Source: an uncultured Clostridium sp. (lineage in GTDB: Bacteria; Bacillota_A; Clostridia; TANB77; CAG-508). From it: a stretch of DNA of 64,000 nt. The notes below the pieces were generated by a model. It worked only from the letters and a program-made list of their open reading frames with translations, had not been told where the DNA came from and did no database searches. The translations under genes were made by a program, and so were the position numbers. This document shows, piece by piece, positions 19,078 through 26,662 of the stretch. How positions within the stretch are numbered: the first letter of the stretch is position 1; the number at the start of each line of letters is the position of its first letter. The stretch lies in assembly GCA_930980675.1 (NCBI GenBank), contig CAKNIU010000001.1:79880-143879 (forward strand). Reading direction: 5' to 3'.

Positions 19078-20418
19078 ATGAAAGCACAAAAAAAACTAAG
19101 CGTCGTACTAATAATATTATTAATAATTTTAATTAGTATAATTTCTTTTATAGGAATTTTTTATCAAGATAAAAATGAAATGGTAAATATAATTCCAGCT
19201 TATTCTTTAGGTACAGACTTAAGTGGCTATAGAAAAATATTATTAACTGTAGATACTGATGATGAATCAAATACTAAGGATATTCTTAATTATGACAATT
19301 TTGTAAAATCAGCAAATGTAATAAAATTAAGATTAAAATCAATGAAAGTCGAAGATTTTACAGTAAGATGTGATGAATCAACAGGACAAATAGAGATTAC
19401 AATACCTGAAAATATGCAAACAGATTATATTTTATCAGATATAACACAAAAAGGTAATTTTGAAATTAGAAATACAGCAAATAATGAAGTCCTTATGAAT
19501 AATAGTGATATTAGAAAAGTAGATGTAGAAACTGTTGCTTCACCATATAATGCATCAACTACTTCAATATACATGGACATCAAGTTTAATAATGACGGAA
19601 CTAGAAAATTTAGAGATATAACTAGAGATTACCAAAATGATGTCTCTAATGAAGTAACAAACGAAACTACCGAAAATAATTCAGTAGAAGATGAAACTAC
19701 TGATGATACTGAAAGTGAAGAGGTGGAGACAACCGAAGTTGGATTATATGTAGATGGGACAAGCATGATGACGACTTCTTTTACAGAAATAATAGATAAT
19801 GGAGTAATGTCTTTGTCTTTAGGAAGCAGTTCTTCAGACGATCAAACAAAAATACTTACATATCAAGCAGAAAGTTTAGCAGCAATATTAGAAAACGAGG
19901 CCATGCCAGTACAATATTCAGTAACCGGAAATGTATATATTTCTTCACCAATAGAACAAAGTACAATAAATATTTTAATTGGTATAGGATTATGTATTGC
20001 AGTGGTAATGTTAATAGTAGCAATAGTTAAATATAGAGTTAAAGGCGTAATAATATCTGTTTGTATGGTAGGATTTATAGCATTGTATTTGTTAATTTTA
20101 AGATATACAAATGTTGTAATAACACTTGAAGGAATATTCTCTATTGCTTTAGTATTTGTAATAAACTATATATTGAATATTATGATACTTAATAGATTAC
20201 AAAAAAATGTAGAAAAAACATTTACAAAGGCATTAACTAAATTTGCCTTAAGTATGGTACCAATGCTTATATTATCAGTAGTATGTTGTTTCTCAAGCTG
20301 GATGTCATTATTCAGTTTTGGTATGATATTATTCTGGGGTCTAATTACAAGTATAGTGTATAATCTTGTAATAACAAGAACTTTCTTAAAATGCTTTGGA
20401 AATGAGAGTAAAAAATAA
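19078..20418 (+). CDS. secD: Divergent SecD-like translocase subunit lacking the proton-relay aspartate
   Basis: 446 residues with the SecD layout: one N-terminal helix, a large extracytoplasmic P1 region (about 35-300), and five C-terminal helices. The P1 start fits SecD (LGTDLSGYRKILLTV; later ANVIKLRLKSM). However, the helix that normally reads G-M-A-V-D-A-N-V-x-I-F-E-R here reads VINYILNIMILNRL (about 370-385). The catalytic aspartate is therefore absent, as are most conserved residues of the last helices. An acidic Thr/Glu/Asp-rich insert occupies about 190-225. SecDF uses proton flow to pull proteins across the membrane; without this residue that role is doubtful. Gene order still supports the assignment. 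Confidence 0.75.
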   Translation: MKAQKKLSVVLIILLIILISIISFIGIFYQDKNEMVNIIPAYSLGTDLSGYRKILLTVDTDDESNTKDILNYDNFVKSANVIKLRLKSMKVEDFTVRCDESTGQIEITIPENMQTDYILSDITQKGNFEIRNTANNEVLMNNSDIRKVDVETVASPYNASTTSIYMDIKFNNDGTRKFRDITRDYQNDVSNEVTNETTENNSVEDETTDDTESEEVETTEVGLYVDGTSMMTTSFTEIIDNGVMSLSLGSSSSDDQTKILTYQAESLAAILENEAMPVQYSVTGNVYISSPIEQSTINILIGIGLCIAVVMLIVAIVKYRVKGVIISVCMVGFIALYLLILRYTNVVITLEGIFSIALVFVINYILNIMILNRLQKNVEKTFTKALTKFALSMVPMLILSVVCCFSSWMSLFSFGMILFWGLITSIVYNLVITRTFLKCFGNESKK

Positions 20419-20544
20419 AAAAGACAATCTAAATAATGAGAAAAGATAGACAACAAAAAACTAATAACATTGAAATTTAAAAATATAATTTTGAAAATGC
20501 TAAAACTAACATAAAAATGTTTCATAGCAGAAAGGAACAATAAA

Positions 20545-21168
20545 ATGAGCAAGAAGGGAAAAATAATAAGTATTATTCTAATTATTATATTTATAATAGC
20601 AATAGTACTTACAGGAATTAGAGGTTTAAATGTAGATTTAAATTATGCAGAAGGTGTATCTGTGCTATTTGATATAAATGATCAATTCAACACAAAAGAT
20701 ATAGAAAATATAGCAAGAGAAGTTTGGCCAGATGGACAAATAATAGTCCAAAAAGTAGAAGTATATGATGAAACAGCTTTAATAAAAGTATCATCAGTAA
20801 ATGATGAGCAATTACAAAGTTTAGCAGATAAAATAAATGAGAAGTATGGTTTAGAATTGCAAATAAGTGATTTAACAGTGCAATATAATTCAAATGTACA
20901 AATTAGAGATATAGTAGCTCCATACGTAGTACCAATGCTCATAGCAACGGCATTAATCGTTGTATATTATTCGATTAGATTTAGAGGAGTTAGAGAAATA
21001 TTAGACTTACTTATAAAATTGATATTTGCTGAGGGCATATTGTATAGTATTTATGCGATTACTAGATTACCTATAGATGTACTTACAATGCCAATTGGTA
21101 TGATTATATTTGCAGGTGTTACAATTTATATTACACTAAAACACGAAAGTGGTAAGTTAGCAAAATAA
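20545..21168 (+). CDS. secF: Shortened SecF-like translocase subunit lacking the conserved aspartate
   Basis: 207 residues against about 290-310 for typical SecF. It has the N-terminal helix followed by GLNVDLNYAEGVSV, the extracytoplasmic domain, then YYSIRFRGVREILDLLIKLIFAEGILYSIYAITRLPIDVLTMPIGMIIF, which aligns with SecF helices 2-4. The motif SINDTxVxFDR at this point in normal SecF is replaced by IIFAGVTIYITLKHES, and the protein then ends. Helices 5-6 and the aspartate needed for proton coupling are therefore missing. It follows secD after 126 bases. Confidence 0.72.
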   Translation: MSKKGKIISIILIIIFIIAIVLTGIRGLNVDLNYAEGVSVLFDINDQFNTKDIENIAREVWPDGQIIVQKVEVYDETALIKVSSVNDEQLQSLADKINEKYGLELQISDLTVQYNSNVQIRDIVAPYVVPMLIATALIVVYYSIRFRGVREILDLLIKLIFAEGILYSIYAITRLPIDVLTMPIGMIIFAGVTIYITLKHESGKLAK

Positions 21169-21196
21169 TTTTACGATGTGGGAGTACACCGTAAAA
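21169..21196. terminator. Imperfect hairpin after secF
   Basis: TTTTACG-A-TGT pairs with ACA-C-CGTAAAA across a six-base loop (10 pairs with one mismatch). It begins right at the secF stop. No U-tract follows, so termination is uncertain, but the next promoter begins six bases later. Confidence 0.35.
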
Positions 21197-21201
21197 AACT
21201 C

Positions 21202-21230
21202 TTGATTTTAATGCAAACCTATGCTACAAT
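21202..21230 (+). promoter_or_regulatory. Promoter of the pheST T-box transcript
   Basis: TTGATT (21202-21207), 17 bases, TACAAT (21225-21230). The transcript would start near 21237, just before the T-box leader. Confidence 0.65.
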
Positions 21231-21236
21231 AAAATC

Positions 21237-21537
21237 ATAGTTAAATAATAAAAGTCTGAGAAAAAGCAAAGTAGGTAAATAGTTTCCATATTACAGAGAA
21301 GCGGAAAGCTGAGAAACGCCATATGGTATTTACTGAAATTTCACTTTGGAGATTCTTTTCTGAAATAGTAGTAGGAAAAGCGGTTGTACCGTTAAAACTT
21401 TAGAGGTTAGTTTATGATTTTTATAAATTGGTTTATGCTTAAGAGTGCATAGCGAAGTTTATAAAAGTAATATAAAGTAATAAAATTAGGTGGTACCACG
21501 AACTATTCGTCCTATGGGTGAGTAGTTCGTTTTTTTA
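21237..21537 (+). ncRNA. T-box riboswitch, Phe specific, controlling pheS-pheT
   Basis: The conserved T-box sequence TGGTACCACG lies at 21491-21500, followed by an attenuator: CGAACTA (21499-21505) pairs with TAGTTCG (21523-21529) before a run of T. Stem I begins with CAAAGT (21267-21272) pairing with ACTTTG (21343-21348). The specifier loop just before it holds TTC (21340-21342) followed by A, matching a Phe codon. Uncharged tRNA-Phe should stabilise the antiterminator and permit pheS-pheT expression. The genes downstream encode phenylalanyl-tRNA synthetase, in agreement. The exact 5' end is inferred from the promoter. Confidence 0.9.
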
Positions 21538-21571
21538 TTGTATAGGAAAAATCAAGTTTTTCCTATACAAT
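21537..21571. repeat. Perfect 15-bp hairpin after the T-box attenuator
   Basis: ATTGTATAGGAAAAA (21537-21551) and TTTTTCCTATACAAT (21557-21571) pair perfectly around a five-base loop. It directly follows the T-tract of the attenuator. It could be a second terminator-like stem or an inserted palindrome. No T-tract follows on the plus strand. Confidence 0.6.
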
Positions 21572-21613
21572 AAAAGCATTGCACACAATTTTACATTTGT
21601 AAAATTGGCGCAC

Positions 21614-21677
21614 GAACAAAGACGCGGGCGATGTAAATTTAAAAGTAGAACAAAGTTAAAGGAGCCCGCTTTTGTTC
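21614..21677. repeat. Compound inverted repeat before pheS
   Basis: GAACAAAGACGCGGGC (21614-21629) pairs with GCCCGCTTTTGTTC (21664-21677), with a GCGGGC/GCCCGC core and GAACAAA/TTTGTTC outer arms, enclosing about 34 bases. The right arm ends 19 bases before the pheS start. GC-rich arms are unusual here. A smaller palindrome, AATTTTAC-ATTT-GTAAAATT, lies just upstream at about 21588-21606. Confidence 0.5.
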
Positions 21678-21696
21678 TTTAGAAAGGAAGGTAAAA

Positions 21697-22734
21697 ATGG
21701 AGGAACAGGTAAAACAAATTGAAAAAAATGCACTAGAAGAATTAAAAAATTGTGCAGAATTAAAATCTCTAGAAGAAACTAGAGTAAAATACTTAGGAAA
21801 AAAAGGAGAATTAACAGCACTTTTAAAACAAATGGGAAGCCTTTCAAAAGAGGAAAGACCAGTTATAGGAAGTATGGTAAATAAAGTTAGAGATGAATTA
21901 GAAGAAATAATATCATCAAAAGAAGAAGAGTTAAAGAGAGCAGAAATTGCGAAAAAACTAGAATCAGAAAGAATAGATGTTACACTTCCTGCTACAAAAG
22001 CAAGAAGAGGAAGCAAACATCCTTTAAATAGAATAATTGAAGAAGTTGAAGATTTATTCGTTTCAATGGGATATGATGTAATATCTGGACCAGAACTTGA
22101 AACAGATGAATATTGTTTTGAAAGATTAAACTTGCCAAAAGGACATCCAGCAAGGGATATGCAAGATAGTTTCTATATAACAACTGAATACTTACTTAGA
22201 ACTCAAACATCAGCTGTTCAAGCAAGAGCTATGATGGCAAATGAAGAAAAATCTCCAATAAGAGTTATAGTACCAGGAAAAACATATAGAAGAGAAGATG
22301 ACGCAACACATTCACATCAATTTAATCAAGTTGAAGGCTTAGTTATAGATAAAGATATAACATTTGCAGACCTAAAAGGAACACTTGAAGTATTTATGAA
22401 ACATATGCTAGGAGAAGATACAAAACTAAGATTTAGACCAAGTTATTTCCCATTTACAGAGCCATCTTACGAAGTTGATGTAAGTTGCTTCAAATGTGGT
22501 GGAAAAGGTTGTAACTTATGCAAGCATACAGGTTGGATTGAACTTTTAGGTTCTGGAATGGTTCATCCAAATGTATTAAAAATGAATGGTTATGACCCAG
22601 ACAAATACACAGGATTTGCATTTGGAACAGGTCTTGATAGGCTTGCAATGTTCAAATATGGAATTACAGATATGAGGCTTCTTTATGCAAATGATGTAAG
22701 ATTTTTAAGTCAATTTGATAGAATGGACAAATAA
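21697..22734 (+). CDS. pheS: Phenylalanyl-tRNA synthetase alpha subunit
   Basis: 345 residues. An N-terminal coiled-coil arm (1-85) binds tRNA-Phe, and the class II catalytic core follows: motif 1 region near [15 protein letters not shown] (about 107), motif 2 with [20 protein letters not shown] (about 200), and motif 3 [18 protein letters not shown] (about 305). A four-cysteine cluster (C-x2-C-x3-C-x2-C in [12 protein letters not shown], about 265) looks like a small zinc site, seen in many Firmicute PheS. It charges tRNA-Phe as an alpha2-beta2 enzyme with PheT, under the T-box at 21237. GAAAGGAAGG precedes the ATG. Confidence 0.97.
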   Translation: MEEQVKQIEKNALEELKNCAELKSLEETRVKYLGKKGELTALLKQMGSLSKEERPVIGSMVNKVRDELEEIISSKEEELKRAEIAKKLESERIDVTLPATKARRGSKHPLNRIIEEVEDLFVSMGYDVISGPELETDEYCFERLNLPKGHPARDMQDSFYITTEYLLRTQTSAVQARAMMANEEKSPIRVIVPGKTYRREDDATHSHQFNQVEGLVIDKDITFADLKGTLEVFMKHMLGEDTKLRFRPSYFPFTEPSYEVDVSCFKCGGKGCNLCKHTGWIELLGSGMVHPNVLKMNGYDPDKYTGFAFGTGLDRLAMFKYGITDMRLLYANDVRFLSQFDRMDK

Positions 22735-22801
22735 CATATTTACAGAAAATATTATATAGTCATATGTTACAATATGTATTTTACAATATATATGTTTATA
22801 A

Positions 22802-22950
22802 TACAATATATATTTTTCCGCATTTGCCTCATGGTTTCGCTTACGCGAAAACGCTTGCATGCTCCGACTGCGCTTCTAAGAGAAAGACGTAACTGCACAT
22901 GAGCCCTTTGTCCGCTCCGTTGCGCTAAATGCTCCAGAATATATATTGTA
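22802..22950. repeat. 149-bp palindromic element inside the pheS-pheT operon
   Basis: TACAATATATATT (22802-22814) and AATATATATTGTA (22938-22950) are perfect 13-bp terminal inverted repeats. Inside, GCATTT (22820) pairs with AAATGC (22927), CTCATG (22828) with CATGAG (22898), and GTTTCGC/GCGAAAAC forms a smaller hairpin near 22834. The core is far richer in G+C than its surroundings. The shape fits a MITE-like or other small palindromic insertion. No reading frame or target duplication is evident. Degenerate copies of TTACAATATRTAT precede it. Confidence 0.65.
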
Positions 22951-22993
22951 GCAAAGAATAAAATTTAATAAATTTTGAGAAAGGAATATGGTA

Positions 22994-25441
22994 ATGAAAT
23001 TAAGTACAAATTTTCTAAAAGATTATTTAGATTTAGATATAAATTCAAAAGGTGATGTAAAAAAACTTGCCGAAGATATGACAAAAGTAGGAAATGAATA
23101 TGATTCAGAAGGAATGTTAATAGAAGCTATTAATTTAGTTATTGGAGAAGTTTTAGAATGTGAAATGCATCCAGACTCAGACCATTTACATATATGCAAA
23201 GTAAATACAGGAAAAGAAACTTTGCAAATAGTTTGTGGAGCTCCAAATGTAAGAAAAGGACTTAAAGTTATTGTTGCACTTCCAGGAGCAAAACTTCCAG
23301 GTGGAGAAATAAAAAAATCTGTAATTAGAGGTCAAGAATCTAATGGAATGCTTTGCTCAATTGCAGAACTAGGACTAGAAAGCAAATTCTTAAAAGAAGA
23401 AGATAAAGCAGGAATTCATGAGCTAGATAAAGATGCTCCAGTTGGAGGAGACCCAATAGAATATATGCACATGAAAGATGGAGTAATAGATTTTGAATTA
23501 ACTGCAAATAGAGGTGATTTGCTTAGTATTTTAGGAATGGCTTATGAAGTAGGAGCTATTTATGATAAGAAGGTAAAACCAATTGATTTAACTCATAAAG
23601 ATAATGGAAAATTAGATTTTAAACTAAATATTGCAACAGATAATTGCACATTATTCTTAGCTAAAAAAGTAGAAAATGTAAAAATACATGAAAGTACTCC
23701 GGAAATGAAAGAAAAACTTATGGCATCAGGAATAAGACCAATAAACAATGTTGTAGATATAAGTAATTATGTAATGCTAGAAACAGGTCAGCCACTACAC
23801 TTCTATGATGCAGATGAGTTACAAGGAATGATAGAAGTTAGAATGGCAGAAGAAGGAGAAAAACTAACAACTTTAGATAAGCAAGAAAGAACTTTAAGCA
23901 AAGAAGATATAGTTATTTCAGATGGAAAAAGAGCAATAGGCCTTGCTGGTGTTATGGGTGGATATGATACAGAAATAACAGAAAACACTAAAAATATAAT
24001 AATTGAATCTGCAATATTTGATAGTGTAAAAATAAGAAGAACTTCAAACAAAATTTTAAGAAGTGAAGCTAGCAATAGATTTGAGAAAGGGTTAGATCCT
24101 AATAGAACATATATGGCAATAGAAAGGTCATGTAACTTGCTTGAAAAATTTGCTAATGCAACAGTTATTGGTGGCATGGAAGTTTATGATAAAACTAGCA
24201 AGCAAGATAAAAAAATAGAAATTACTGTGGAAAATATTAATTCACTATTAGGTTCTAGCTTAACAGAAAAAGAAATTATAAATATATTTGAAAGGCTTGG
24301 TTTTAAAGTTGAAAAAAATGGAGAAACTTTAACAGTTTATGTTCCAACCAGAAGATTAGACATTTCAATAAAAGAAGACTTAATTGAAGAAATTGGACGT
24401 ATATATGGTGTAGATAATATTCAAGGTAGATTAAAAGAAATGCCTATTAAGAAAGGTTCTTATGATAGAACTACTAGAGAAATAAGAAATAAGATGATAA
24501 ACCTTGGATTAAATGAAACATTAACATATAGCTTAGTAAATGAAAAAGAAGCGGATATGTTTACAATGAAGGATAAAGGCGTTATAAAAATATTAGCACC
24601 ACTTACAGAAGACAGAAATGCTTTAAGACAAAGTTTAATCACTTCTTTACTTAAAACTTATGAATATAATGTTTCAAGAGACAATAAAGATATTTGCTTA
24701 TTTGAAATTGCAAAGACATTTTATATTGACAATGATGGAAAAGATAATTTAAAAGGCGGAGAAGTTGAAAGCAAAGATAATAATAAATCTACAGAAAATA
24801 GAAAAACAAATGCCGAATACAAAGAAGAAAATAAATTAGCTTGCTTAATGACAGGAGAATATTATTTAGGATTAAATACAAAACCAGTTGACTTCTATAT
24901 CATAAAAGGTGTATGTGAAGAATTACTTGACTATTTGGGATATGTTGGAAGATATAGTTTTGTGGCAGATAAACAAAATCTACCAGAAGAAATGCATCCG
25001 GGAAAATCAGCTATAATTTCAGTAAATGGAGAAAACGTAGGCTTAATTGGTAGAGTTACACCAGAACTTTGCAAAGAAGAAGTGTATGTAATTGAAATAA
25101 GCCTAGATAAGCTTTTAGCTAAAAAAGTTGGAAAAATGAAGTACAAAGAACTTTCAAAATTCCCGGTTGTAAAGAAAGATATAGCTGTTCTTGTAAATAA
25201 AGAAGTTCCAGCTCAAGAATTATTGAAGACAATAAAAAACAATGGTGGAAAATTATTGCAAGAATCAAAAGTATTTGACTTATATGAAGGAAAAGGAATA
25301 CTAGAAGGCAAAAAGAGTATTGCATTTTCAGTAACTTTAGGCGATGCAAACAAAACATTGACTGATGAAGAAGTAAACAAAGTTATGGAGAAAATAGTTC
25401 AAGGCTTGCAAAGCAAACATGGTGCAGAATTAAGAAAATAA
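22994..25441 (+). CDS. pheT: Phenylalanyl-tRNA synthetase beta subunit
   Basis: About 815 residues. Order of domains: N-terminal segment, EMAP/tRNA-binding OB-fold (VIGEVLECEMHPDSDHLHICKV, about 50-150), B3/B4 editing domain ending in EASNRFEKGLDP near 360, B5 domain, the catalytic-like B6/B7 core, and a C-terminal FDX-ACB domain (KFPVVKKDIAVLV onward). An Asn/Lys/Glu-rich insert lies at about 590-620. The start was set at 22994 (MKLSTNFLKDYLD) because AAAGGA is 8 bases upstream; the ATG at 22988 is too close to it. Separated from pheS by 259 bases that contain a palindromic element. Confidence 0.96.
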   Translation: MKLSTNFLKDYLDLDINSKGDVKKLAEDMTKVGNEYDSEGMLIEAINLVIGEVLECEMHPDSDHLHICKVNTGKETLQIVCGAPNVRKGLKVIVALPGAKLPGGEIKKSVIRGQESNGMLCSIAELGLESKFLKEEDKAGIHELDKDAPVGGDPIEYMHMKDGVIDFELTANRGDLLSILGMAYEVGAIYDKKVKPIDLTHKDNGKLDFKLNIATDNCTLFLAKKVENVKIHESTPEMKEKLMASGIRPINNVVDISNYVMLETGQPLHFYDADELQGMIEVRMAEEGEKLTTLDKQERTLSKEDIVISDGKRAIGLAGVMGGYDTEITENTKNIIIESAIFDSVKIRRTSNKILRSEASNRFEKGLDPNRTYMAIERSCNLLEKFANATVIGGMEVYDKTSKQDKKIEITVENINSLLGSSLTEKEIINIFERLGFKVEKNGETLTVYVPTRRLDISIKEDLIEEIGRIYGVDNIQGRLKEMPIKKGSYDRTTREIRNKMINLGLNETLTYSLVNEKEADMFTMKDKGVIKILAPLTEDRNALRQSLITSLLKTYEYNVSRDNKDICLFEIAKTFYIDNDGKDNLKGGEVESKDNNKSTENRKTNAEYKEENKLACLMTGEYYLGLNTKPVDFYIIKGVCEELLDYLGYVGRYSFVADKQNLPEEMHPGKSAIISVNGENVGLIGRVTPELCKEEVYVIEISLDKLLAKKVGKMKYKELSKFPVVKKDIAVLVNKEVPAQELLKTIKNNGGKLLQESKVFDLYEGKGILEGKKSIAFSVTLGDANKTLTDEEVNKVMEKIVQGLQSKHGAELRK

Positions 25442-25454
25442 CGATTGTAACAAA

Positions 25455-25600
25455 ATTATATGTAGTAGAGAAACTATGCTTTTATGGTAAAAATAAGTAC
25501 AGCAGAAGAAATGAAAACTTTAGCTTCAACATTAGGAGATGCATTTGAAAAAGATGCAGAAAATATAAATCAAGGTTATCCAATATTAAGTTGGCAGTGA
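25455..25600 (+). pseudogene. Doubly deleted remnant of the small-RNA/prepilin-like locus
   Basis: Bases 25455-25483 resemble the segment before and into the terminator stem of the small-RNA unit at 26.5 kb (shared CTATGCTTTT). They run directly into ATG GTA AAA ATA AGT ACA GCA GAA GAA (25484 onward), matching the VKISTAEE segment of the GLUG protein at 26663. After five more codons this jumps to the C terminus of that protein: LGDAFEKDAENINQGYPILSWQ, then TGA at 25598-25600. The 38-codon frame is thus the homologue with its signal segment and all GLUG repeats removed. No ribosome site precedes the ATG. Confidence 0.75.
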
Positions 25601-25659
25601 TAATGTGAAAATACTATATTGAAAAATCTTTATTAACTAAAAAATTAATATATAAAAAC

Positions 25660-25688
25660 TTGTCTTTTTATTTTCTCTTTGGTATATT
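25660..25688 (+). promoter_or_regulatory. Promoter of rpiA
   Basis: TTGTCT (25660-25665), 17 bases, TATATT (25683-25688), 56 bases before the rpiA start. The rest of the 300-base gap between pheT and rpiA holds the remnant listed separately. Confidence 0.55.
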
Positions 25689-25743
25689 AATAATAAATGT
25701 GTTAACTAAAAAAATAGCTACTCAGAAAGGAATTGATTAATAT

Positions 25744-26379
25744 ATGGATATAGAAAATAAAGAGGCAAAAGAAAAAATAGCTGAAAAGATATTAAATAAA
25801 GTAAAAGATGGCCAAACTATAGGATTTGGATCAGGAACAACTTCATATATTGCAGCGGAAAAAATAGGAGAAAAAGTTCAAAAAGAAGGATTGAGAATAA
25901 CAGCTATACCTACATCAAATGAAATAAAAGAAATATGTGAAAAATATAAAATAAAAATAGGAAATTTAATAGAAAATGAAATAGATTGGGCTTTTGATGG
26001 CGCAGATGAAGTAGATTTAAAAAATATGTGGTTAATAAAAGGTAGAGGTGCAGCAATGTTTAAAGAAAAATTAAACATTATTGCATCACCCATAACTTAC
26101 ATATTAGTAGACGAAACAAAAATTGTAAATTACCTAGGAGAAAAATGTAAAGTGCCAATTGAAGTATTTCCTTCAGCGCTTAAATATGTATCAAATGAAT
26201 TGGAGAAACTGGGAGCAAAGGACATTACTTATAGGGGATTTACTGAAAATAATAATGGTATTCTCGATGTTAAGTTTGAAAAAATATATAAAGATTTAGA
26301 AAAAGACATTAAAGCTATAACAGGAGTAATAGAATCAGGATTGTTTTTAGAATATAAAAATATTGAGATTGTTAGATAA
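25744..26379 (+). CDS. rpiA: Ribose-5-phosphate isomerase A
   Basis: 211 residues, slightly short for the family. It interconverts ribose-5-phosphate and ribulose-5-phosphate in the pentose phosphate pathway. Motifs: GFGSGTTSYIAAEKI (about 27-41) binds phosphate, WAFDGADEVD near 83 has the active-site aspartates, and KGRGAAMFKEKLNI near 99 carries catalytic Lys and Glu. VDETK and VPIEVFPSA also fit. The ATG follows AGAAAGGAA at 13-base spacing. Transcribed alone from the promoter at 25660. Confidence 0.95.
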   Translation: MDIENKEAKEKIAEKILNKVKDGQTIGFGSGTTSYIAAEKIGEKVQKEGLRITAIPTSNEIKEICEKYKIKIGNLIENEIDWAFDGADEVDLKNMWLIKGRGAAMFKEKLNIIASPITYILVDETKIVNYLGEKCKVPIEVFPSALKYVSNELEKLGAKDITYRGFTENNNGILDVKFEKIYKDLEKDIKAITGVIESGLFLEYKNIEIVR

Positions 26380-26388
26380 ACAAAATTT

Positions 26389-26417
26389 TTTACAAACGGA
26401 AAAATTTATGCTAGAAT
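26389..26417 (+). promoter_or_regulatory. Promoter of small-RNA-like unit A
   Basis: TTTACA (26389-26394), 17 bases, TAGAAT (26412-26417). It predicts a start near 26424. Confidence 0.65.
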
Positions 26418-26443
26418 AAAGAAAAACAAAGGAGCACAAACAA

Positions 26444-26500
26444 ATGATAAAAATCGCTGAAAGCCTTGGGGCTGTATATATATATATATATATATCGTAA
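26444..26500 (+). CDS. 18-codon mini-ORF in unit A
   Basis: Encodes MIKIAESLGAVYIYIYIS and ends at TAA; AAAGGAG precedes the ATG at normal spacing. The C terminus is written by a (TA)n run of about 20 bases that could vary in length. The first 13 residues match the ORF at 57851 (MKIAETLGAVYIL). Whether it is translated or only part of an RNA motif is open. Confidence 0.4.
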   Translation: MIKIAESLGAVYIYIYIS

Positions 26501-26534
26501 GATTTAATAAAATAAAATTATGTGAACGTAGCAG

Positions 26535-26588
26535 AAAAACTATGCTTTTTATGCGTATATAAAATACGTAAAAGAGGCATAGTTTTTT
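26535..26588 (+). terminator. Terminator of unit A
   Basis: AAAAACTATGC (26535-26545) pairs with GCATAGTTTTT (26577-26587); CGTAT/ATACG forms an inner stem. Ends in a run of six T. Confidence 0.75.
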
Positions 26589-26662
26589 AGTATTTAAATT
26601 TTCAGTTGGGGATGGACCTAAAACGAAAATTAAAAATAATATAATGGAGGGAGAACATAATA

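Larger units (their letters stand above)
26424..26591 (+). ncRNA. Candidate small RNA / mini-ORF transcript, copy A
   Basis: A self-contained unit: promoter at 26389, AAAGGAG, a short ORF at 26444-26500, an AT-rich stretch, and a terminator at 26535-26588. It shares with 57798-57979 the block AAAATCGCTGAAA-S-CCTTGGGGCTGTATATATAT, an A/T-rich linker ending in ATGTRAACRTAG, and a terminator of the form CTATGCTTTTTA...GCATAGTTTTTT. GC-ending codons in the shared core (ATC, GCT, CTT, GGG) are atypical for this AT-rich genome, suggesting that the nucleotide sequence itself is conserved. AGCC-TTGG-GGCT can form a small hairpin. It matches no riboswitch class I can recall. Function unknown. Confidence 0.5.

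Noticed and set aside
21361..21420. GATTC or later TTC triplets as the T-box specifier
   Set aside because: The TTC at 21340-21342 lies directly before the closing ACTTTG strand of stem I and is followed by A, which is the expected geometry.
22802..22950. Possible tRNA or rRNA fragment because of high G+C
   Set aside because: No T-loop, anticodon arm or rRNA consensus is present; the outer symmetry fits a palindromic element instead.
26476..26495. (TA)n tract as a replication origin or recombination site
   Set aside because: It is a 20-base dinucleotide run inside the small-RNA unit, with no DnaA boxes or dif-like sequence around it.
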